Source: UBA4874 sp002399435
GTDB lineage: Bacteria; Bacillota; Clostridia; Caldicoprobacterales; DTU083
Assembly (NCBI GenBank): GCA_036823195.1
Contig: DAISGI010000011.1
Span: forward strand, 5,769 to 69,768
DNA: 64,000 bases
Direction of reading: 5' to 3'
Shown: positions 58,247 through 64,000 of the stretch, piece by piece
Layout of the letters: every line of letters begins with the position of its first letter
Numbering within the stretch: position 1 is the stretch's first letter
Program-made: the position numbers and the translations under genes
Notes under the pieces: generated by a model
The model's database searches: none
Told to the model about the DNA's origin: nothing
The model's input: the letters and a program-made list of their open reading frames with translations, nothing else

Positions 58247-58275
58247 TTGTTTCTGCCACAAATACCTGCTATACT
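58247..58275 (+). promoter_or_regulatory. Promoter of the TetR-family gene
   Basis: TTGTTT (58247-58252), 17-base spacer, TATACT (58270-58275), about 100 bases before the start. Confidence 0.7.
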
Positions 58276-58372
58276 TAGGAAGGAATCCTGATTTGAACCG
58301 GAAAGAAAGGAAATACTAAATGACCGAAGATTGCCGCAGGCAGAAAAGGGAAAGGCAGGAGGGTTTGCTGCA

Positions 58373-58972
58373 ATGCCGGATGCAAATATAACAAAGATTG
58401 CCCTTGCCAATTCCCTGAAAAAGTTAATGGCGAAAAAGCCCTTCCATAAACTCAGCGTCCGCGATATTGTAGACGAATGTGGTCTGACCAGGCAGTCTTT
58501 CTATTACCACTTTAAAGACAAATACGATTTGATGAATTGGATCTATTATACGGAGACCACCCGGTTTATGACCTCTTATGATTCCCTTGAGAACTGGACG
58601 GATGGCTTGAAGGATCTTTGCTGCTACATGCGTCAAAACAAAACATTTTATACCAACGCGCTCAATACCACCGGGCAAAATTCCTTCCCTGAGTATTTGA
58701 ATACTTACATCAGGGATATCGCCATATCTGCGATTGAAAACTCCATGCCTCCGGAGAGGTACGACCGTGATAAATGGGAATTTTTCGTATCGTTCTTCTC
58801 CACTGCCTTTGTCGCTTTTCTCATCCGCTGGGCCAATGAGGGTATGAAAGAAGACCCTGCAGAATTTATAGAGAAGATCCGCAGCTTTTTTGATGGAAGC
58901 GTCCTTCATGAACTGGCGGACCAAATCCGGAAATCGTCCGGAAACGAACCAACAAAAAAAGAAAAGGACTAA
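58373..58972 (+). CDS. TetR/AcrR-family regulator (DhaS-like)
   Basis: 199 residues. The helix-turn-helix ITKIALANSLKKLMAKKPFHKLSVRDIVDECGLTRQSFYYHFKDKYDLMNWIYYTE is close to the DhaS-type branch with a TetR_C_8-like C-terminal domain. The effector is unknown, and no dihydroxyacetone kinase lies nearby. The start 58373 has GGAGG ten bases upstream. A 23-codon ORF (58320-58391) begins after AAAGG and overlaps this start in another frame, a possible translational control. The stop lies in a 15-bp repeat shared with the convergent gene. Confidence 0.85.
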   Translation: MPDANITKIALANSLKKLMAKKPFHKLSVRDIVDECGLTRQSFYYHFKDKYDLMNWIYYTETTRFMTSYDSLENWTDGLKDLCCYMRQNKTFYTNALNTTGQNSFPEYLNTYIRDIAISAIENSMPPERYDRDKWEFFVSFFSTAFVAFLIRWANEGMKEDPAEFIEKIRSFFDGSVLHELADQIRKSSGNEPTKKEKD

Positions 58973-59014
58973 AGTCCTCTAAGTTAAAGTCCTTTAAGTT
59001 TAAGCCCTTTAAGT
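58970..59014. repeat. 15-bp tandem repeat covering two convergent stops
   Basis: TAAAGTCCTCTAAGT, TAAAGTCCTTTAAGT and TTAAGCCCTTTAAGT follow each other exactly. The first contains the TetR-gene stop and the third the stop of the minus-strand gene. Each unit is near-palindromic (ACTTAAAGG/CCTTTAAGT). Confidence 0.95.
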
Positions 59015-59986
59015 CATACTGAGATACATTTGACTGGCGTTCCAAACAGAAAGATCCACTTTCCGATATCCTTCCCCGGAGAGAATGGTTTTTGTGATGT
59101 CGTGAATGTCATGATGCCACTCCATCGTCAGCAGCGGCCGGCCATTTTCCCCTCTTGTGCTGCTTGCGAAGTGATAAATGGACTTTCTGCATTCGTCCGA
59201 AACGCCTTCTTCCGCAATATATATTCCAAAAAAACAACCGGAATCAATGGCGGACTGGACATACTCCGGGGCAGTCGCCGAAATCATTGTCTTATCGTTG
59301 TAATTTACGTGGAATCCATAGAGGCACCGCTTTTGATGCAGCAAGCGGAATGCCGTTCCCTTGCCCTTCCATTGAAGATCACCGCTCTCTGCCTGCACCG
59401 AAACAATCATATTGTTTCTCCTGCTCACAATATCCGCCGTCTCCTCTGTAATTATGTCGGGCGGAACCTTCATGGCAAACATGCATTCATCGTACCGCTC
59501 TGCGATGTCGCACAGCCTGGAAATGTCCCCTGCGTCATGCAGGCAGACGATATAAGAGTAAATGCCAAGTTCCCGAAATTCCTGGATACAGCGGTCCATA
59601 TTGGGAAAAAAGTCCGGATCCGGCTCACTCCGATCAAAAATGATCAGCCAGGGAGCCAGATCTCCTGTGCTTTTCCATCTCTTTTTCAGCTTGCGGGCTC
59701 CGTGGATTAAACTGCTGTATCCCAGATTCAATCCCACTTTCCTGATCGTGTCATTGTTCACATTGGTGATCATACTGGAAATAAGAACATGGTATGGAGT
59801 CTGGGGACTGGAAATAATTTTTTTGGCAATGCCGAAAAAATTCTTCTGCGCCTCTGTCTTGGCATAAAGCAGGCCCAGATCCACCAGATTCCTGGTGCTT
59901 CGCTTCGTACTGCTCTTCATATCCTCCATGGCTTTGCTGACCGCTATGTTAATGGCCTGACGTACCAAACGATGCTGCAGCTCCAA
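59009..59986 (-). CDS. Unknown protein, possible TIM-barrel fold
   Basis: 325 residues, not recognised. The N-terminal helical part (VRQAINIAVSKAMEDMKSSTKRSTRNLVDLGLLYAKT) is followed by alternating strand-helix units such as APWLIIFDRSEPDP, YSYIVCLHDAGDISRLCDI, ECMFAMKVPPDIITEETADIV and NNMIVSVQAESGD. They look like the second half of a radical-SAM-type barrel, but no CxxxCxxC motif is present. The tail has LTMEWHHDIHDI with clustered His. The start TTG 59986 has AGGAG nine bases upstream; TTG 60010 lacks one. Membrane segments absent. It is followed by a gene of unknown function on the same strand's upstream side. Confidence 0.6.
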   Translation of the reverse strand: MELQHRLVRQAINIAVSKAMEDMKSSTKRSTRNLVDLGLLYAKTEAQKNFFGIAKKIISSPQTPYHVLISSMITNVNNDTIRKVGLNLGYSSLIHGARKLKKRWKSTGDLAPWLIIFDRSEPDPDFFPNMDRCIQEFRELGIYSYIVCLHDAGDISRLCDIAERYDECMFAMKVPPDIITEETADIVSRRNNMIVSVQAESGDLQWKGKGTAFRLLHQKRCLYGFHVNYNDKTMISATAPEYVQSAIDSGCFFGIYIAEEGVSDECRKSIYHFASSTRGENGRPLLTMEWHHDIHDITKTILSGEGYRKVDLSVWNASQMYLSMT

Positions 59987-60106
59987 TGTGATCAACTCCT
60001 GTGATTTCAAGAACCCGTTTTTATTCTAACCTGGAGCGCAGGCAATCTCTATTGTCAAAACAAGAAATGTGTTAAAAATCTTTACAGATATTTATATTTG
60101 TCCAAC

Positions 60107-60541
60107 TTATAATAAATCCACTCCTTCCTCCTTTTCCAACCAGCGGCAGTAGTCGTCCTTACAGGTACACGCGCTTCTGTGCTCACAGGGATCCACTTCC
60201 AGGATCTTCAGAATCTCTTTCTTGTATTTTTTGTATTTCTCATTATGCTTATTCCAAAATGCATACATACAGCCGAAAATCGCCGTGGTAGTCAGCAGGA
60301 TACGGAAATAAGCCGCTTCCAGCCAGGAAGGCAGGGGAACACGGCTCAAAGCTGCAGTATGAAGGGAGAACCAGCTCTCCATATAATAGTCCATGTTTCC
60401 AAGGAAATAACCCCAAAGCAGAGCGGCAGCCAGTCCAACCGGTATCATGACAGCCAGATCCATCGCTTTTTGACGATACACTTTCAATAACTTGTCTGTT
60501 TTTTTGTTCAGCGCATAACTCAGCGTTTTTGGCCTGGGCAT
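60107..60541 (-). CDS. Unknown small membrane protein with C-terminal Cys cluster
   Basis: 144 residues, unrecognised. Two membrane helices (MDLAVMIPVGLAAALLWGYFLG and a second around YFRILLTTTAIFGCMYAF) form a hairpin. A basic helix (KHNEKYKKYKKEILKIL) then leads to VDPCEHRSACTCKDDYCRWLE with four cysteines and one His, possibly a metal site on the cytoplasmic side. AAGGAGG lies before ATG 60541, so it is a real gene. About 97 bases separate it from the unknown gene downstream; they may be co-transcribed. Confidence 0.65.
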   Translation of the reverse strand: MPRPKTLSYALNKKTDKLLKVYRQKAMDLAVMIPVGLAAALLWGYFLGNMDYYMESWFSLHTAALSRVPLPSWLEAAYFRILLTTTAIFGCMYAFWNKHNEKYKKYKKEILKILEVDPCEHRSACTCKDDYCRWLEKEEGVDLL

Positions 60542-60683
60542 TGTTTTTTCCTCCTTCCCATATCTATTATCTATTCGGCAAAAAGGAAAATATTACAGTT
60601 CTCCCGCAACATGGCCCCGGATACAGCAGCGGACACAATGCCCTGTAATGCAGGACATTCATACGAAGCCAGCTGTTTGGGTG

Positions 60684-60712
60684 TTGATAAAGTTTGGTAT
60701 ACAATATATAAT
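60684..60712 (+). promoter_or_regulatory. Promoter of the activase gene
   Basis: TTGATA (60684-60689), 17-base spacer, TATAAT (60707-60712). Confidence 0.85.
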
Positions 60713-60764
60713 TGAATACTTAGGTGAGTACTTATAAACCACCAGGAAAAGAAAAGGTGAAAAG

Positions 60765-63683
60765 ATGAACTGCTTCATCGGGATTGACATCGGTTCCACT
60801 ACAGTCAAGATCGTTGTATTGGATGAAAAAAGCAATATCCTGTATAAACATTACGGAAGGCATTACGCACAGGTCCGGAAAAATACCATGCAGCTTCTCA
60901 AAGGTCTTGGAGATCTGCTGGAAGGGAACCGTCTGAAGGTTGCCATCACAGGATCCGCCGGGCTGGGATTGTCCAGGGATGCCCGGCTGGAATTTGTTCA
61001 GGAGGTTTTTTCCGCCCGGATAGCCGTGGAAAGCTTCCAGGAAAACGTGGATGTTGTCATCGAGTTGGGCGGAGAGGACGCAAAGATCCTTTTCCTGACC
61101 GGAGGGATGGAAGAGAGAATGAATGGCAGCTGCGCAGGCGGCACAGGAGCTTTCATTGATCAGATGGCTTCCCTGCTGAATGTATCCCTGGAGGAGCTGG
61201 ACAAGCTGAGCGCCGGGCATCAAAAGATTTATAATATCGCATCCCGCTGCGGTGTTTTTGCCAAATCCGACATTCAGCCCCTGCTGAATCAGGGAGCCAA
61301 TAAATCCGATATCGCTGCCAGCATCTATCAGGCGGTTGTGGATCAGACCATTGCCGGTCTGGCCCAGGGTCGTGAGATCAAGGGAAAAGTTGCTTTTCTG
61401 GGCGGCCCCCTGACTTTTCAGAAGGGCCTGCAGGAGCGCTTTGTCGATACCCTGAACCTGGATGACGAACATGCCCTGTTTCCGGACAATGCAGAGTATT
61501 ATGTCGCGCTGGGCGCCGCTCTGTACAGTAAAAACAGTGCCACCATGGATTATGGAGAACTCATGGATCGTCTTTCCGGAGCGCAGGCCAACCGGAGCGC
61601 CATTCAATACGCCCCTCCCCTGTTTGATTCCCCGGAGGATTATCAGGCATTCCGTGCCCGTCACAGCAAGGACAGGGTGCGCCACATGGACATCCGGACA
61701 TGGCGGGGAGATGCCTGCCTGGGCATCGATGCCGGTTCCACCACCATCAAGCTGGTTTTGATCACACCGGACGGTGATATCCTGTATGATTTCTATCAGT
61801 CCAATTACGGGGAACCGATTCCCCTGGTAAAGGAACAGCTGGAAAACATCTGCCATCTTTGCGGAGACCGGATCCGGATCCGTGCCGCCGCCGCAACCGG
61901 TTATGGGGAAGAGCTGATCCGAAATGCCTTTCATCTGGACGGGAACATCGTCGAAACCGTTGCCCATTATTTTGCCGCCCGATTCTACGATCCACAGGTG
62001 GACTTTATCCTGGACATAGGCGGACAGGACATCAAATGCATGAAAATAAAAAACAGTGCCATAGATTCCATCATGCTGAACGAAGCCTGCTCTTCCGGAT
62101 GCGGTTCCTTTATCGATACCTTTTCCCAGGCGCTGGGATACTCAATTTCCGAATTCTCAAGGCTGGGACTGTTTGCAGAGCATCCGGTGGATCTTGGATC
62201 CCGCTGCACCGTATTCATGAATTCCTCCGTGAAACAGGCACAGAAAGACGGTGCGGATATAAAGGATATTTCCGCCGGACTGGCCATGAGTATTATCAAA
62301 AATGCATTGTACAAGGTGATCCGTGTTTCCTCTCCGGAGAAGCTGGGCAATCATATTGTTGTGCAGGGAGGGACTTTCCTGAACGATGCCATCCTTCGCA
62401 GCTTTGAGCAGGAAACCGGAAAGCAGGTAACCCGGCCGCCCATTGCCGGATTGATGGGAGCCTTTGGCGCCGCCCTCTATGCAAGGGATCTGGCAAGGGA
62501 ACATTCCAATCTCCTGGGCCCGGCGGAGCTTGCCGCATTCACCCATACCTCAAAGGCCGCCACCTGCAATGGCTGTACAAATCATTGCAAGCTTACCATT
62601 AATCTCTTCAGCGGAAAGGAACGGTATATTTCCGGAAACCGATGCGACCGTCCGCTTGGAAAGGAAAAGAAGGCCGGGCTGCCCAACGCCTATCGGTTTA
62701 AGCTGGAGCGCCTGAAGAAATATCAGCCCGCGAAAGGAGCGCCTCTTGGCAGAATTGGCATCCCCATGGGTCTTAATATGTATGAAAATCTTCCATTCTG
62801 GCATACCTTGCTGTCGGAGATGGGATTTGAAGTCGTACTTTCCGGTCCCACTACGCGAAAGACCTATACAAAAGGACAGCATACCATTCCGTCCGATACA
62901 GTATGCTATCCTGCCAAACTCATGCATGGGCACATTGAACAGCTGCTGGAGAAGGGAGTCCCGACGATTTTCTATCCCTGCATGACTTATAATTTTGATG
63001 AGCATGCAGGAGATAATCACTACAACTGCCCGGTCGTCGCCTACTATCCGGAGCTGCTCAAGGCAAATATTTCCGATTTGGAGCACGTCAGCTTCCTGAA
63101 TCCTTATTTTTCGCTGTCCGATCCGAAAAAATTTGTAAAAAAAGCCGGCCGATATTTCAAAAAGAAATTTGGAGTGCCGGAAAAAGTTACAAAGGCAGCA
63201 ACAGAAAAGGCATATGCGGAATATTCCCGCTACCAGGAAGATGTACGTTCCTACGGGAAAAAAGCGCTGGAGTTTGCAGAGGAGAACGGGTATCAGGTGA
63301 TTGTTCTGGCAGGAAGGCCGTACCACATTGATCCGGAAATCAACCATGGTATGGATCAGCTGATCAATTCCCTGGGATTGGTAGTCGTATCGGAGGATTC
63401 CATCAGCTATCCGGAAGAAAAGGAAAAGGTGGATGTCCTGAATCAGTGGACCTATCACTCAAGACTGTATGCCGCCGCAAAGTACGTAACCCGGCACAGC
63501 AATATGCAGCTGGTGCAGCTGGTATCCTTTGGCTGCGGACTGGACGCCGTTACCACCGATGAAGTGCGCAGGATCCTGGAGGATGGATCCCGGCTTTATA
63601 CCCAGATCAAAATTGATGAAATCAGTAATCTCGGAGCTGCCCGGATCCGTCTGCGCAGTCTGATTGCAGCTGTTTCATTATAA
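60765..63683 (+). CDS. Acyl-CoA dehydratase activase-related protein (two BcrAD/BadFG ATPase domains plus DUF2229)
   Basis: 972 residues. Two ASKHA ATPase domains in tandem: FIGIDIGSTTVKIVVLDE (4) with NGSCAGGTGAFIDQMA, and LGIDAGSTTIKLVLITPDG (about 325) with EACSSGCGSFIDTFS. Each has the Cys segment that binds the bridging [4Fe-4S] cluster in HgdC-type activators. A cysteine motif TCNGCTNHC follows, then a DUF2229 domain (IGIPMGLNMYENLPFWHTLLSEMGFEV). Activators of this kind use ATP to inject an electron into 2-hydroxyacyl-CoA dehydratases; the large two-domain form has no settled substrate. The next gene encodes its usual C-terminal partner. Confidence 0.92.
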   Translation: MNCFIGIDIGSTTVKIVVLDEKSNILYKHYGRHYAQVRKNTMQLLKGLGDLLEGNRLKVAITGSAGLGLSRDARLEFVQEVFSARIAVESFQENVDVVIELGGEDAKILFLTGGMEERMNGSCAGGTGAFIDQMASLLNVSLEELDKLSAGHQKIYNIASRCGVFAKSDIQPLLNQGANKSDIAASIYQAVVDQTIAGLAQGREIKGKVAFLGGPLTFQKGLQERFVDTLNLDDEHALFPDNAEYYVALGAALYSKNSATMDYGELMDRLSGAQANRSAIQYAPPLFDSPEDYQAFRARHSKDRVRHMDIRTWRGDACLGIDAGSTTIKLVLITPDGDILYDFYQSNYGEPIPLVKEQLENICHLCGDRIRIRAAAATGYGEELIRNAFHLDGNIVETVAHYFAARFYDPQVDFILDIGGQDIKCMKIKNSAIDSIMLNEACSSGCGSFIDTFSQALGYSISEFSRLGLFAEHPVDLGSRCTVFMNSSVKQAQKDGADIKDISAGLAMSIIKNALYKVIRVSSPEKLGNHIVVQGGTFLNDAILRSFEQETGKQVTRPPIAGLMGAFGAALYARDLAREHSNLLGPAELAAFTHTSKAATCNGCTNHCKLTINLFSGKERYISGNRCDRPLGKEKKAGLPNAYRFKLERLKKYQPAKGAPLGRIGIPMGLNMYENLPFWHTLLSEMGFEVVLSGPTTRKTYTKGQHTIPSDTVCYPAKLMHGHIEQLLEKGVPTIFYPCMTYNFDEHAGDNHYNCPVVAYYPELLKANISDLEHVSFLNPYFSLSDPKKFVKKAGRYFKKKFGVPEKVTKAATEKAYAEYSRYQEDVRSYGKKALEFAEENGYQVIVLAGRPYHIDPEINHGMDQLINSLGLVVVSEDSISYPEEKEKVDVLNQWTYHSRLYAAAKYVTRHSNMQLVQLVSFGCGLDAVTTDEVRRILEDGSRLYTQIKIDEISNLGAARIRLRSLIAAVSL

Positions 63684-63740
63684 ATGCAATGAAAGACTGT
63701 CTCCGGACAGTGAGTACAGTGAGTTGTTAGAGGTGAGTCC

Positions 63741-64000
63741 ATGAGTAAACTGGAATATGCAAAAAACGGCAGACTGCTGTTTACAAAGGAAATGAAAGAG
63801 GAATATACCATCCTGATGCCGATGATGCTTCCCATTCACTTTACCTTTTTAAAAAATATATTGGAAAAGTTCGGCTATCATATGGAATTGCTGCGCACCA
63901 CCCATCCACAAATTGTAAACGAAGGGCTTCAGAATGTTCATAATGATATCTGCTATCCTGCCCTTCTGGTTATTGGGCAGCTGCTGGATGCCATTCATAG
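63741..64000 (+). CDS. 2-hydroxyacyl-CoA dehydratase-like protein (partial, N-terminal part)
   Basis: 86 codons before the window ends. GRLLFTKEMKEEYTILMPMMLPIHFTFLKNILEKFGYHMELL and NVHNDICYPALLVIGQLLDAI match the segment that, in many clostridia, forms the C-terminal part of one long activase-dehydratase protein of about 1400 residues. Here it has its own AGAGGTG site and ATG, 57 bases after the activase stop. A small hairpin (ACTGTC-TCCG-GACAGT, 63692-63707) lies between. A full-length dehydratase function cannot be judged from this fragment. Confidence 0.8.
   Translation, partial: MSKLEYAKNGRLLFTKEMKEEYTILMPMMLPIHFTFLKNILEKFGYHMELLRTTHPQIVNEGLQNVHNDICYPALLVIGQLLDAIH

Noticed and set aside
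59009..59986. Radical SAM enzyme
   Set aside because: Strand-helix pattern is suggestive, but the CxxxCxxC iron-sulfur motif is absent, so the label is not supported.
60732..61967. 411-residue minus-strand ORF over the activase
   Set aside because: Antisense shadow of the activase gene with no ribosome site and no domain features.
1..64000. Prophage, integrase or insertion sequence
   Set aside because: No transposase, integrase, phage structural gene or terminal inverted repeat pair was seen; the RHH pair alone is not enough.

Overview
The window (64 kb, about half G+C, one 100-base assembly gap) looks like a chromosomal scaffold from an anaerobic, low-to-mid GC Firmicute of class Clostridia. 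The pointers are a PolC replicative polymerase, strong AGGAGG-type ribosome sites, a nine-gene V-type ATPase operon with a sodium-type rotor subunit, LL-diaminopimelate aminotransferase, type II pantothenate kinase, an ECF-type vitamin transporter component, a 2-hydroxyacyl-CoA dehydratase activase, and several clostridial wall hydrolases. No rRNA, tRNA, CRISPR array, prophage or insertion sequence was seen. The genus cannot be told from the sequence alone.

Layout. 1-4.4 kb (minus): a peptide-type ABC transporter (substrate-binding lipoprotein, two permeases, start of an ATPase), with a decayed copy of the binding-protein gene between the first two genes. 4.7-5.3 kb: two divergent ribbon-helix-helix regulators sharing an intergenic region with consensus promoters and repeated operator-like sites. 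5.3-9.6 kb: glycosyltransferase plus phosphatase-like membrane protein, then a 48-bp tandem repeat and a universal stress protein. 9.7-14.9 kb: polC and a sugar isomerase-like TIM barrel. 15-15.2 kb: a possible cysteine-rich micropeptide. 15.2-20.7 kb: methyltransferase, ispG, ispH and a short alaS, an NlpC-like protein and a glycine-rich membrane miniprotein. 20.8-25.3 kb: DUF1846 protein, Toprim/RNase M5-like protein, NAD(P)/FAD oxidoreductase and LacI regulator. 25.3-29 kb: large GH38-like glycosidase. 29.0-29.8 kb: a 15-bp minisatellite holding the gap, and a 47-residue small ORF.

30-44.5 kb: glyoxalase, metallo-beta-lactamase-fold protein, L,D-transpeptidase, FAD/Rieske fusion oxidoreductase; an asnA - micro-ORF - dapF - pyrG - dapL cluster (asparagine, meso-diaminopimelate/lysine, CTP); D,D-carboxypeptidase; pantothenate uptake and phosphorylation pair; YraN; M23 coiled-coil hydrolase. 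44.6-53.4 kb: V-ATPase operon in the order G/H-I-K-E-C-F-A-B-D. 53.6-64 kb: SGNH hydrolase, TtcA-like enzyme, DUF3810 membrane protein, LysM-G5-NlpC endopeptidase, TetR regulator, two unrecognised genes, and a CoA-dehydratase activase followed by the start of its partner.

Two themes stand out. Envelope supply and remodelling genes recur (diaminopimelate synthesis, D,D-carboxypeptidase, L,D-transpeptidase, M23, two NlpC/P60 proteins). Short tandem duplications (15-48 bp, two to four copies) recur at gene edges: several cover stop codons of convergent genes, one duplicates the ribosome site and start codon of asnA, and one duplicates an extended -10 promoter. The best candidates for undescribed biology are the divergent RHH pair with its operators, the cysteine-rich micropeptide, the asnA coupled leader ORF and the 17-residue ORF between asnA and dapF. 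All functions below are read from sequence features by eye; no database search was run.
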